Assembly: GCA_018894105.1 (NCBI GenBank)
Contig: CM032117.1
Span: 30,856,501-30,920,500, forward strand
Reading direction: 5' to 3'
DNA length: 64,000 bases
Source of the DNA: Jacaranda mimosifolia
Taxonomy: Eukaryota; Streptophyta; Magnoliopsida; Lamiales; Bignoniaceae
Positions 13,804-25,269 of the stretch are shown here, one piece after another. The position numbers and the translations under genes were made by a program. The notes beneath the pieces are model-generated. The model was given only the letters and a program-made list of their open reading frames with translations. It was not told where the DNA came from and did not search any database. Every line of letters starts with the position of its first letter. Position 1 is the first letter of the stretch.

Positions 13804-15077
13804 TGTCACGCCCCAACTTAGCTAAATAACTTAATTTTCATACATAAATCAACTTAATAAGAGACTACAACTTCAAAGTTGCTCTTTATCTCCTGATCTT
13901 GCTAATTCTCCTCCATATGTGAAAATATCAACAAAAAGAGTGAGCTCGAAAGCCCAGCAAGCATTTTACATGTATTTAAGATGCAAAATATTCAAAATAT
14001 CTTATAGTTAGCATGACCATGAGACTATAACACCCAAAGTTCGATGGACAAACTACCTGCATATCAAAATTCACAAAGTATTTCAAACTAGTTTAGAGCC
14101 GGCACATTCAAAGATTCGTATCGCTAGAATTTCATGTCATATATCAAAGTATTATAGTCAACATGGCTATGCAAAACATATTCTCAAATTAAAGATTGTG
14201 AACATTTGAAACCTTAAACATATGTAAAACACTCACCTCGCAAATTCTTATAAAGCTAAGTAGAAACACTCTTCAAGAATCTTCCCCTCCTAATTCTTTA
14301 TCCAATTCTTTCTCTTCCTATTCTAACATTTTCTAACCACACAAGATATGTACATTTCCATATATTCCCAACATATATATAGGTAATTTTGTAACTTACA
14401 AATTAATTCCCACTATCCCTCAATAATACACCACTTTTCTTATTCTTAAACAAGATGTAACTCTACATATACTCGCACAAATAGGCTTTTACTTCATATT
14501 CCACCAATATTTCAAGTGTAATACGTACTATCTTCCTTATCCTTAAGGGGTACTCCCTCCATATTCCACTTGTAACTTTTGACCATAATTTCAAGAATAA
14601 AAGTCCACTAATTGTCATTACTTAATTGAGTTAGTAAATCAATTTATAATTTCTTTTTTCTATTATTCTTGGGGTATTACAAACACCCCTCCTTCAAAAT
14701 GCGACGTCCTCTTCGCGATGGACATGCTTCAAATCCGTTACCAGGCTTTGGGATTCCAGAGGTGGACCAAAAACTGACTCACTACTATATTTCGATGCGA
14801 TGTCTGCTATGTCATCAATAGTACCAAGGTTTCGTAACAATTGCATCAAGTTTCCATAATAACTCACTCGAGTTCTTTACAAGCCATATACAAGGTGAGG
14901 GACTAGAACTTGTCTTCGCAGAAGATCTAGATCGAGATGATGCTATACCTACACAAAAGTAACTAGGTGATCAACCTAGAACAATAATAATTCAAGTTGA
15001 GTATTCATCCAACAACTTAGATAGATAAATTAACCTTATCTTTTTGCTTAGGTCTAACCTATTGCTCTGATACCATT
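13804..15077 (-). repeat. Unit 11 monomer, subtype A
   Basis: LTR 13804-14681, internal 14682-15077, PBS complement 15063-15075 intact. Subtype A markers are AAGTGTAATACG, ATAATTTCTTTTTT, GACATGCTTC and AGGCTTTGGG. A private GGGATTCCAG replaces GGGATTCTAG near 14750. Confidence 0.92.
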
Positions 15078-16351
15078 TGTCACGCCCCAACTTAGCTAAA
15101 TAACTTAATTTTCATACATAAATCAACTTAATAAGAGACTACAACTTCAAAGTTGCTCTTTATCTCCTGATCTTGCTAATTCTCCTCCATATGTGAAAAT
15201 ATCAACAAAAAGAGTGAGCTCGAAAGCCCAGCAAGCATTTTACATGTATTTAAGATGCAAAATATTCAAAATATCTTATAGTTAGCATGACCATGAGACT
15301 ATAACACCCAAAGTTCGATGGACAAACAACCTGCATATCAAAATTCACAAAGTATTTCAAACTAGTTTAGAGCCGGCACATTCAAAGATTCGTATCGCTA
15401 GAATTTCATGTCATATATCAAAGTATTATAGTCAACATGGCTATGCAAAACATATTCTCAAATTAAAGATTGTGAACATTTGAAACCTTAAACATATGTA
15501 AAACACTCACCTCCTAAATTCTTATAAAGCTAAGTAGAAACACTCTTCAAGAATCTTCCCCTCCTAATTCTTTATCCAATTCTTTCTCTTCCTATTCTAA
15601 CATTTTCTAACCACACAAGATATGTACATTTCCATATATTCCCAACATATATATAGGTAATTTTGTAACTTACAAATTAATTCACACTATCCCTCAATAA
15701 TACACCACTTTTCTTATTCTTAAACAAGATGTAACTCTACATATACTCGCACAAATAGGCTTTTACTTCATATTCCTCCAATATTTCAAGAGTAATACGT
15801 ACTATCTTCCTTATCCTTAAGGGGTACTCCCTCCATATTCCACTTGTAACTTTTGACCATAATTTCAAGAATAAAAGTCCACTAATTGTCATTACTTAAT
15901 TGAGTTAGTAAATCAATTTATAATTATTTTTTTCTAATATTCTTAGGGCATTACAAACACCCCTCCTTCAAAATGCGACGTCCTCTTCGCGATGGACATG
16001 GTTCAAATCCGTTACCAGGCATTGGGATTCTAGAGGTGGCCCAAAAACTGACTCACTACTATATTTCGATGCGATGTCTGCTATGTCATCAATAGTACCA
16101 AGGTTTCGTAACAATTGCATCAAGTTTCCATAATAACTCACTCGAGTTCTTTACATGCCATATACAAGGTGAGGGACTAGAACTTGTCTTCGCAGAAGAT
16201 CTAGATCGAGATGATGCTATACCTACACAAAAGTAACTAGGTGATCAACCTAGAACAATAATAATTCAAGTTGAGTATTCATCCAACAACTTAGATAGAT
16301 AAATTAACCTTATCTTTTTGCTTAGGTCTAACCTATTGCTCTGATACCATT
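15078..16351 (-). repeat. Unit 12 monomer, subtype B
   Basis: LTR 15078-15955, internal 15956-16351, PBS complement 16337-16349 intact. Subtype B markers are CACCTCCTAAATT, AATTCACAC, CCTCCAATA and TTTACATGCC. Confidence 0.92.
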
Positions 16352-16362
16352 TGTCACGCCCC
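16352..16362. repeat. LTR terminal inverted repeat, left arm
   Basis: TGTCACGCCCC pairs imperfectly with the other LTR end (GGGGCATTACA in most units, whose complement is TGTAATGCCCC). Nine of 11 positions match. Variants in other units include TGTCATG (2334, 41798, 48160, 49434), TTTCACG (31627, 45616, 46887, 52874) and TGTCTCG (54149-59241). Confidence 0.82.
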
Positions 16363-16415
16363 AACTTAGCTAAATAACTTAATTTTCATACATAAATCAA
16401 CTTAATAAGAGACTA

Positions 16416-16429
16416 CAACTTCAAAGTTG
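16416..16429. repeat. Hairpin-forming inverted repeat in LTR
   Basis: CAACTT-CA-AAGTTG gives a perfect 6-bp stem with a 2-base loop about 65 bp inside the LTR end nearest the PBS (within U5 or R of the sense RNA). Many later units carry a loop variant (GA), which keeps the stem. The X units of the dimeric block (for example 27809, 30356) read CAATGTTG and lose it. Confidence 0.6.
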
Positions 16430-16793
16430 CTCTTTATCTCCTGATCTTGCTAATTCTCCTCCATATGTGAAAATATCAACAAAAAGAGTGAGCTCGAAAG
16501 CCCAGCAAGCATTTTACATGTATTTAAGATGCAAAATATTCAAAATATCTTATAGTTAGCATGACCATGAGACTATAACACCCAAAGTTCGATGGACAAA
16601 CAACCTGCATATCAAAATTCACAAAGTATTTCAAACTAGTTTAGAGCCGGCACATTCAAAGATTCGTATCGCTAGAATTTCATGTCATATATCAAAGTAT
16701 TATAGTCAACATGGCTATGCAAAACATATTCTCAAATTAAAGATTGTGAACATTTGAAACCTTAAACATATGTAAAACACTCACCTCGCAAAT

Positions 16794-16803
16794 TCTTATA
16801 AAG
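16794..16803 (-). promoter_or_regulatory. TATA-like site 1 in LTR (candidate)
   Basis: Minus strand reads CTTTATAAGA about 430 bp into the LTR, a plausible plant TATA box. The site is kept in nearly all units, although X units read GTTTTATAAG. In an AT-rich LTR such matches are easy to find by chance, and no transcript start can be read from sequence. Confidence 0.3.
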
Positions 16804-16919
16804 CTAAGTAGAAACACTCTTCAAGAATCTTCCCCTCCTAATTCTTTATCCAATTCTTTCTCTTCCTATTCTAACATTTTCTAACCACACAAGATATGTA
16901 CATTTCCATATATTCCCAA

Positions 16920-16931
16920 CATATATATAGG
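16920..16931 (-). promoter_or_regulatory. TATA-like site 2 in LTR (candidate)
   Basis: Minus strand reads CCTATATATATG about 300 bp into the LTR. Units differ by one TA step (TATATA versus TATATATA), which is slippage at a short dinucleotide run. It is an alternative to site 1 as the LTR core promoter; only one, or neither, may be used. Confidence 0.3.
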
Positions 16932-17229
16932 TAATTTTGTAACTTACAAATTAATTCACACTATCCCTCAATAATACACCACTTTTCTTATTCTTAAACA
17001 AGATGTAACTCTACATATACTCGCACAAATAGGCTTTTACTTCATATTCCTGCAATATTTCAAGAGTAATACGTACTATCTTCCTTATCCTTAAGGGGTA
17101 CTCCCTCCATATTCCACTTGTAACTTTTGACCATAATTTCAAGAATAAAAGTCCACTAATTGTCATTACTTAATTGAGTTAGTAAATCAATTTATAATTA
17201 TTTTTTTCTAATATTCTTAGGGCATTACA

Positions 17230-17243
17230 AACACCCCTCCTTC
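17230..17243 (-). promoter_or_regulatory. Polypurine tract next to the LTR (reference copy)
   Basis: Minus strand reads GAAGGAGGGGTGTT immediately before the LTR start TGTAATGCCC. A purine-rich run abutting the 3' LTR is the plus-strand primer in reverse transcription. The purine core is kept in nearly all units; units at 51204 and 52478 have GGAGGCGTGTT-like variants, with a pyrimidine inside the run. Confidence 0.8.
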
Positions 17244-17471
17244 AAAATGCGACGTCCTCTTCGCGATGGACATGGTTCAAATCCGTTACCAGGCATTGGG
17301 ATTCTAGAGGTGGCCCAAAAACTGACTCACTACTATATTTCGATGCGATGTCTGCTATGTCATCAATAGTACCAAGGTTTCGTAACAATTGCATCAAGTT
17401 TCCATAATAACTCACTCGAGTTCTTTACATGCCATATACAAGGTGAGGGACTAGAACTTGTCTTCGCAGAA

Positions 17472-17481
17472 GATCTAGATC
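17472..17481. repeat. Perfect palindrome GATCTAGATC in internal region
   Basis: This 10-bp palindrome sits inside AGATCTAGATCGAGAT. It contains a BglII site (AGATCT) that is present in almost every monomer, so genomic BglII fragments of about 1.27 kb would be expected. Variants are GATCTAGACC (48006, 49280, 52727) and GATCCAGATC (30205). Confidence 0.7.
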
Positions 17482-17510
17482 GAGATGATGCTATACCTAC
17501 ACAAAAGTAA

Positions 17511-17527
17511 CTAGGTGATCAACCTAG
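17511..17527. repeat. Inverted repeat CTAGGT/ACCTAG in internal region
   Basis: CTAGGT-GATCA-ACCTAG forms a 6-bp stem with a 5-base loop, about 100 bp before the PBS complement. It is conserved in most units; some have one arm changed (for example 9860s AAGTGATC and 44230s TACGTGATC). Function unknown. Confidence 0.55.
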
Positions 17528-17610
17528 AACAATAATAATTCAAGTTGAGTATTCATCCAACAACTTAGATAGATAAATTAACCTTATCTTTTTGCTTAGG
17601 TCTAACCTAT

Positions 17611-17623
17611 TGCTCTGATACCA
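17611..17623 (-). promoter_or_regulatory. Primer-binding site for tRNA-iMet (reference copy)
   Basis: Minus strand reads TGGTATCAGAGCA, the common plant retrotransposon PBS complementary to the 3' end of initiator methionine tRNA. It lies two bases from the LTR end (GTGACA, AA, PBS), the spacing expected for priming minus-strand cDNA. The equivalent site lies 15 to 3 bases before every LTR start listed below, with point variants noted per unit. Confidence 0.9.
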
Positions 17624-17625
17624 TT

Positions 17626-18899
17626 TGTCACGCCCCAACTTAGCTAAATAACTTAATTTTCATACATAAATCAACTTAATAAGAGACTACAACTTCAAAG
17701 TTGCTCTTTATCTCCTGATCTTGCTAATTCTCCTCCATATGTGAAAATATCAACAAAAAGAGTGAGCTCGAAAGCCCAGCAAGCATTTTACATGTATTTA
17801 AGATGCAAAATATTCAAAATATCTTATAGTTAGCATGACCATGAGACTATAACACCCAAAGTTCGATGGACAAACAACCTGCATATCAAAATTCACAAAG
17901 TATTTCAAACTAGTTTAGAGCCGGCACATTCAAAGATTCGTATCGCTAGAATTTCATGTCATATATCAAAGTATTATAGTCAACATGGCTATGCAAAACA
18001 TATTCTCAAATTAAAGATTGTGAACATTTGAAACCTTAAACATATGTAAAACACTCACCTCCTAAATTCTTATAAAGCTAAGTAGAAACACTCTTCAAGA
18101 ATCTTCCCCTCCTAATTCTTTATCCAATTCTTTCTCTTCCTATTCTAACATTTTCTAACCACACAAGATATGTACATTTCCATATATTCCCAACATATAT
18201 ATAGGTAATTTTGTAACTTACAAATTAATTCACACTATCCCTCAATAATACACCACTTTTCTTATTCTTAAACAAGATGTAACTCTACATATACTCGCAC
18301 AAATAGGCTTTTACTTCATATTCCTCCAATATTTCAAGAGTAATACGTACTATCTTCCTTATCCTTAAGGGGTACTCCCTCCATATTCCACTTGTAACTT
18401 TTGACCATAATTTCAAGAATAAAAGTCCACTAATTGTCATTACTTAATTGAGTTAGTAAATCAATTTATAATTATTTTTTTCTAATATTCTTAGGGCATT
18501 ACAAACACCCCTCCTTCAAAATGCGACGTCCTCTTCGCGATGGACATGGTTCAAATCCGTTACCAGGCATTGGGATTCTAGAGGTGGCCCAAAAACTGAC
18601 TCACTACTATATTTCGATGCGATGTCTGCTATGTCATCAATAGTACCAAGGTTTCGTAACAATTGCATCAAGTTTCCATAATAACTCACTCGAGTTCTTT
18701 ACATGCCATATACAAGGTGAGGGACTAGAACTTGTCTTCGCAGAAGATCTAGATCGAGATGATGCTATACCTACACAAAAGTAACTAGGTGATCAACCTA
18801 GAACAATAATAATTCAAGTTGAGTATTCATCCAACAACTTAGATAGATAAATTAACCTTATCTTTTTGCTTAGGTCTAACCTATTGCTCTGATACCATT
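17626..18899 (-). repeat. Unit 14 monomer, subtype B
   Basis: LTR 17626-18503, internal 18504-18899, PBS complement 18885-18897 intact. It carries the same markers as unit 12 at an offset of 2,548 bp, with no difference noticed by eye. Confidence 0.92.
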
Positions 18900-20173
18900 T
18901 GTCACGCCCCAACTTAGCTAAATAACTTAATTTTCATACATAAATCAACTTAATAAGAGACTACAACTTCAAAGTTGCTCTTTATCTCCTGATCTTGCTA
19001 ATTCTCCTCCATATGTGAAAATATCAACAAAAAGAGTGAGCTCGAAAGCCCAGCAAGCATTTTACATGTATTTAAGATGCAAAATATTCAAAATATCTTA
19101 TAGTTAGCATGACCATGAGACTATAACACCCAAAGTTCGATGGACAAACAACCTGCATATCAAAATTCACAAAGTATTTCAAACTAGTTTAGAGCCGGCA
19201 CATTCAAAGATTCGTATCGCTAGAATTTCATGTCATATATCAAAGTATTATAGTCAACATGGCTATGCAAAACATATTCTCAAATTAAAGATTGTGAACA
19301 TTTGAAACCTTAAACATATGTAAAACACTCACCTCGCAAATTCTTATAAAGCTAAGTAGAAACACTCTTCAAGAATCTTCCCCTCCTAATTCTTTATCCA
19401 ATTCTTTCTCTTCCTATTCTAACATTTTCTAACCACACAAGATATGTACATTTCCATATATTCCCAACATATATATAGGTAATTTTGTAACTTACAAATT
19501 AATTCACACTATCCCTCAATAATACACCACTTTTCTTATTCTTAAACAAGATGTAACTCTACATATACTCGCACAAATAGGCTTTTACTTCATATTCCTG
19601 CAATATTTCAAGAGTAATACGTACTATCTTCCTTATCCTTAAGGGGTACTCCCTCCATATTCCACTTGTAACTTTTGACCATAATTTCAAGAATAAAAGT
19701 CCACTAATTGTCATTACTTAATTGAGTTAGTAAATCAATTTATAATTATTTTTTTCTAATATTCTTAGGGCATTACAAACACCCCTCCTTCAAAATGCGA
19801 CGTCCTCTTCGCGATGGACATGGTTCAAATCCGTTACCAGGCATTGGGATTCTAGAGGTGGCCCAAAAACTGACTCACTACTATATTTCGATGCGATGTC
19901 TGCTATGTCATCAATAGTACCAAGGTTTCGTAACAATTGCATCAAGTTTCCATAATAACTCACTCGAGTTCTTTACATGCCATATACAAGGTGAGGGACT
20001 AGAACTTGTCTTCGCAGAAGATCTAGATCGAGATGATGCTATACCTACACAAAAGTAACTAGGTGATCAACCTAGAACAATAATAATTCAAGTTGAGTAT
20101 TCATCCAACAACTTAGATAGATAAATTAACCTTATCTTTTTGCTTAGGTCTAACCTATTGCTCTGATACCATT
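18900..20173 (-). repeat. Unit 15 monomer, subtype C
   Basis: LTR 18900-19777, internal 19778-20173, PBS complement 20159-20171 intact. Markers as unit 13; units 12-13 and 14-15 are a duplicated B-C pair. Confidence 0.92.
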
Positions 20174-21447
20174 TGTCACGCCCCAACTTAGCTAAATAAC
20201 TTAATTTTCATACATAAATCAACTTAATAAGAGACTACAACTTCAAAGTTGCTCTTTATCTCCTGATCTTGCTAATTCTCCTCCATATGTGAAAATATCA
20301 ACAAAAAGAGTGAGCTCGAAAGCCCAGCAAGCATTTTACATGTATTTAAGATGCAAAATATTCAAAATATCTTATAGTTAGCATGACCATGAGACTATAA
20401 CACCCAAAGTTCGATGGACAAACAACCTGCATATCAAAATTCACAAAGTATTTCAAACTAGTTTAGAGCCGGCACATTCAAAGATTCGTATCGCTAGAAT
20501 TTCATGTCATATATCAAAGTATTATAGTCAACATGGCTATGCAAAACATATTCTCAAATTAAAGATTGTGAACATTTGAAACCTTAAACATATGTAAAAC
20601 ACTCACCTCGCAAATTCTTATAAAGCTAAGTAGAAACACTCTTCAAGAATCTTCCCCTCCTAATTCTTTATCCAATTCTTTCTCTTCCTATTCTAACATT
20701 TTCTAACCACACAAGATATGTACATTTCCATATATTCCCAACATATATATAGGTAATTTTGTAACTTACAAATTAATTCCCACTATCCCTCAATAATACA
20801 CCACTTTTCTTATTCTTAAACAAGATGTAACTCTACATATACTCGCACAAATAGGCTTTTACTTCATATTCCACCAATATTTCAAGTGTAATACGTACTA
20901 TCTTCCTTATCCTTAAGGGGTACTCCCTCCATATTCCACTTGTAACTTTTGACCATAATTTCAAGAATAAAAGTCCACTAATTGTCATTACTTAATTGAG
21001 TTAGTAAATCAATTTATAATTTCTTTTTTCTATTATTCTTGGGGTATTACAAACACCCCTCCTTCAAAATGCGACGTCCTCTTCGCGATGGACATGCTTC
21101 AAATCCGTTACCAGGCTTTGGGATTCTAGAGGTGGACCAAAAACTGACTCACTACTATATTTCGATGCGATGTCTGCTATGTCATCAATAGTACCAAGGT
21201 TTCGTAACAATTGCATCAAGTTTCCATAATAACTCACTCGAGTTCTTTACAAGCCATATACAAGGTGAGGGACTAGAACTTGTCTTCGCAGAAGATCTAG
21301 ATCGAGATGATGCTATACCTACACAAAAGTAACTAGGTGATCAACCTAGAACAATAATAATTCAAGTTGAGTATTCATCCAACAACTTAGATAGATAAAT
21401 TAACCTTATCTTTTTGCTTAGGTCTAACCTATTGCTCTGATACCATT
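20174..21447 (-). repeat. Unit 16 monomer, subtype A
   Basis: LTR 20174-21051, internal 21052-21447, PBS complement 21433-21445 intact. It has all subtype A markers seen in unit 11 except its private GATTCCAG. Confidence 0.92.
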
Positions 21448-22721
21448 TGTCACGCCCCAACTTAGCTAAATAACTTAATTTTCATACATAAATCAACTTA
21501 ATAAGAGACTACAACTTCAAAGTTGCTCTTTATCTCCTGATCTTGCTAATTCTCCTCCATATGTGAAAATATCAACAAAAAGAGTGAGCTCGAAAGCCCA
21601 GCAAGCATTTTACATGTATTTAAGATGCAAAATATTCAAAATATCTTATAGTTAGCATGACCATGAGACTATAACACCCAAAGTTCGATGGACAAACAAC
21701 CTGCATATCAAAATTCACAAAGTATTTCAAACTAGTTTAGAGCCGGCACATTCAAAGATTCGTATCGCTAGAATTTCATGTCATATATCAAAGTATTATA
21801 GTCAACATGGCTATGCAAAACATATTCTCAAATTAAAGATTGTGAACATTTGAAACCTTAAACATATGTAAAACACTCACCTCCTAAATTCTTATAAAGC
21901 TAAGTAGAAACACTCTTCAAGAATCTTCCCCTCCTAATTCTTTATCCAATTCTTTCTCTTCCTATTCTAACATTTTCTAACCACACAAGATATGTACATT
22001 TCCATATATTCCCAACATATATATAGGTAATTTTGTAACTTACAAATTAATTCACACTATCCCTCAATAATACACCACTTTTCTTATTCTTAAACAAGAT
22101 GTAACTCTACATATACTCGCACAAATAGGCTTTTACTTCATATTCCTCCAATATTTCAAGAGTAATACGTACTATCTTCCTTATCCTTAAGGGGTACTCC
22201 CTCCATATTCCACTTGTAACTTTTGACCATAATTTCAAGAATAAAAGTCCACTAATTGTCATTACTTAATTGAGTTAGTAAATTAATTTATAATTATTTT
22301 TTTCTAATATTCTTAGGGCATTACAAACACCCCTCCTTCAAAATGCGACGTCCTCTTCGCGATGGACATGGTTCAAATCCGTTACCAGGCATTGGGATTC
22401 TAGAGGTGGCCCAAAAACTGACTCACTACTATATTTCGATGCGATGTCTGCTATGTCATCAATAGTACCAAGGTTTCGTAACAATTGCATCAAGTTTCCA
22501 TAATAACTCACTCGAGTTCTTTACATGCCATATACAAGGTGAGGGACTAGAACTTGTCTTCGCAGAAGATCTAGATCGAGATGATGCTATACCTACACAA
22601 AAGTAACTAGGTGATCAACCTAGAACAATAATAATTCAAGTTGAGTATTCATCCAACAACTTAGATAGATAAATTAACCTTATCTTTTTGCTTAGGTCTA
22701 ACCTATTGCTCTGATACCATT
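21448..22721 (-). repeat. Unit 17 monomer, subtype B
   Basis: LTR 21448-22325, internal 22326-22721, PBS complement 22707-22719 intact. A private AAATTAATTT near 22280 is shared with unit 20, linking these two copies. Confidence 0.92.
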
Positions 22722-23995
22722 TGTCACGCCCCAACTTAGCTAAATAACTTAATTTTCATACATAAATCAACTTAATAAGAGACTACAACTTCAAAGTTGC
22801 TCTTTATCTCCTGATCTTGCTAATTCTCCTCCATATGTGAAAATATCAACAAAAAGAGTGAGCTCGAAAGCCCAGCAAGCATTTTACATGTATTTAAGAT
22901 GCAAAATATTCAAAATATCTTATAGTTAGCATGACCATGAGACTATAACACCCAAAGTTCGATGGACAAACAACCTGCATATCAAAATTCACAAAGTATT
23001 TCAAACTAGTTTAGAGCCGGCACATTCAAAGATTCGTATCGCTAGAATTTCATGTCATATATCAAAGTATTATAGTCAACATGGCTATGCAAAACATATT
23101 CTCAAATTAAAGATTGTGAACATTTGAAACCTTAAACATATGTAAAACACTCACCTCCTAAATTCTTATAAAGCTAAGTAGAAACACTCTTCAAGAATCT
23201 TCCCCTCCTAATTCTTTATCCAATTCTTTCTCTTCCTATTCTAACATTTTCTAACCACACAAGATATGTACATTTCCATATATTCCCAACATATATATAG
23301 GTAATTTTGTAACTTACAAATTAATTCACACTATCCCTCAATAATACACCACTTTTCTTATTCTTAAACAAGATGTAACTCTACATATACTCGCACAAAT
23401 AGGCTTTTACTTCATATTCCTCCAATATTTCAAGAGTAATACGTACTATCTTCCTTATCCTTAAGGGGTACTCCCTCCATATTCCACTTGTAACTTTTGA
23501 CCATAATTTCAAGAATAAAAGTCCACTAATTGTCATTACTTAATTGAGTTAGTAAATCAATTTATAATTATTTTTTTCTAATATTCTTAGGGCATTACAA
23601 ACACCCCTCCTTCAAAATGCGACGTCCTCTTCGCGATGGACATGGTTCAAATCCGTTACCAGGCATTGGGATTCTAGAGGTGGCCCAAAAACTGACTCAC
23701 TACTATATTTCGATGCGATGTCTGCTATGTCATCAATAGTACCAAGGTTTCGTAACAATTGCATCAAGTTTCCATAATAACTCACTCGAGTTCTTTACAT
23801 GCCATATACAAGGTGAGGGACTAGAACTTGTCTTCGCAGAAGATCTAGATCGAGATGATGCTATACCTACACAAAAGTAACTAGGTGATCAACCTAGAAC
23901 AATAATAATTCAAGTTGAGTATTCATCCAACAACTTAGATAGATAAATTAACCTTATCTTTTTGCTTAGGTCTAACCTATTGCTCTGATACCATT
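22722..23995 (-). repeat. Unit 18 monomer, subtype B
   Basis: LTR 22722-23599, internal 23600-23995, PBS complement 23981-23993 intact. Subtype B follows B here, so the A-B-C order is broken. Confidence 0.92.
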
Positions 23996-25269
23996 TGTCA
24001 CGCCCCAACTTAGCTAAATAACTTAATTTTCATACATAAATCAACTTAATAAGAGACTACAACTTCAAAGTTGCTCTTTATCTCCTGATCTTGCTAATTC
24101 TCCTCCATATGTGAAAATATCAACAAAAAGAGTGAGCTCGAAAGCCCAGCAAGCATTTTACATGTATTTAAGATGCAAAATATTCAAAATATCTTATAGT
24201 TAGCATGACCATGAGACTATAACACCCAAAGTTCGATGGACAAACAACCTGCATATCAAAATTCACAAAGTATTTCAAACTAGTTTAGAGCCGGCACATT
24301 CAAAGATTCGTATCGCTAGAATTTCATGTCATATATCAAAGTATTATAGTCAACATGGCTATGCAAAACATATTCTCAAATTAAAGATTGTGAACATTTG
24401 AAACCTTAAACATATGTAAAACACTCACCTCGCAAATTCTTATAAAGCTAAGTAGAAACACTCTTCAAGAATCTTCCCCTCCTAATTCTTTATCCAATTC
24501 TTTCTCTTCCTATTCTAACATTTTCTAACCACACAAGATATGTACATTTCCATATATTCCCAACATATATATAGGTAATTTTGTAACTTACAAATTAATT
24601 CCCACTATCCCTCAATAATACACCACTTTTCTTATTCTTAAACAAGATGTAACTCTACATATACTCGCACAAATAGGCTTTTACTTCATATTCCACCAAT
24701 ATTTCAAGTGTAATACGTACTATCTTCCTTATCCTTAAGGGGTACTCCCTCCATATTCCACTTGTAACTTTTGACCATAATTTCAAGAATAAAAGTCCAC
24801 TAATTGTCATTACTTAATTGAGTTAGTAAATCAATTTATAATTTCTTTTTTCTATTATTCTTGGGGTATTACAAACACCCCTCCTTCAAAATGCGACGTC
24901 CTCTTCGCGATGGACATGCTTCAAATCCGTTACCAGGCTTTGGGATTCTAGAGGTGGACCAAAAACTGACTCACTACTATATTTCGATGCGATGTCTGCT
25001 ATGTCATCAATAGTACCAAGGTTTCGTAACAATTGCATCAAGTTTCCATAATAACTCACTCGAGTTCTTTACAAGCCATATACAAGGTGAGGGACTAGAA
25101 CTTGTCTTCGCAGAAGATCTAGATCGAGATGATGCTATACCTACACAAAAGTAACTAGGTGATCAACCTAGAACAATAATAATTCAAGTTGAGTATTCAT
25201 CCAACAACTTAGATAGATAAATTAACCTTATCTTTTTGCTTAGGTCTAACCTATTGCTCTGATACTATT
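23996..25269 (-). repeat. Unit 19 monomer, subtype A
   Basis: LTR 23996-24873, internal 24874-25269. The PBS complement 25255-25267 carries one change (GATACTA). Subtype A markers are as in unit 16, offset 3,822 bp (three monomers). Confidence 0.92.

Larger units (their letters stand above)
16352..17229 (-). repeat. Reference LTR (878 bp)
   Basis: Plus-strand left end is TGTCACGCCCC and right end is AGGGCATTACA. On the sense (minus) strand the LTR starts TG and ends CA. The two ends form imperfect inverted repeats, as in LTRs recognised by integrase. The LTR is AT-rich, with two TATA-like sites near its middle. Stop codons interrupt all frames; the longest recurring open stretch is about 60-70 codons on the minus strand in some units. 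Confidence 0.88.
16352..17625 (-). repeat. Unit 13 monomer, subtype C (reference unit)
   Basis: LTR 16352-17229, internal 17230-17625, PBS complement 17611-17623 intact. Subtype C markers are CACCTCGCAAATT, AATTCACAC, CCTGCAATA and TTTACATGCC. Confidence 0.92.
17230..17625 (-). other. Reference internal region (396 bp, non-coding)
   Basis: This is everything between two LTRs. It begins (plus strand) with the PPT complement and ends with the PBS complement followed by TT. It holds an inverted repeat next to the PPT, a CTAGGT/ACCTAG hairpin and the palindrome GATCTAGATC. There is no sustained ORF. By my count 41 of the 50 complete internal regions in the window are exactly 396 bp long. Confidence 0.87.
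16352..18503 (-). mobile_element. Reference miniature LTR retrotransposon (LTR-internal-LTR)
   Basis: Two neighbouring LTRs (16352-17229 and 17626-18503) flank the 396-bp internal region 17230-17625, which gives a 2,152-bp structure with all the cis signals of a non-autonomous LTR retrotransposon. Minus-strand order is LTR, AA, PBS, internal, PPT, LTR. No gag, protease, reverse transcriptase or integrase motif is present, so mobility would need enzymes in trans. It resembles the plant TRIM/SMART classes, but its LTR is longer than the usual TRIM LTR. There is no target-site duplication outside the LTRs because the flanks are further internal regions. The TGT...GCCCC termini are reminiscent of plant Ty3/gypsy chromoviruses, which is only a suggestion. 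Confidence 0.85.

Noticed and set aside
16920..16931. Microsatellite (TA)n in the LTR
   Set aside because: Only three to four TA steps. Length varies by one step between units, too short to call a microsatellite locus.
17275..17285. GGTTCAAATCC resembles an RNA polymerase III B box (and a tRNA T-loop)
   Set aside because: It is repeated in many units, but no A box lies at a suitable distance upstream and no cloverleaf can be folded around it. Probably chance.
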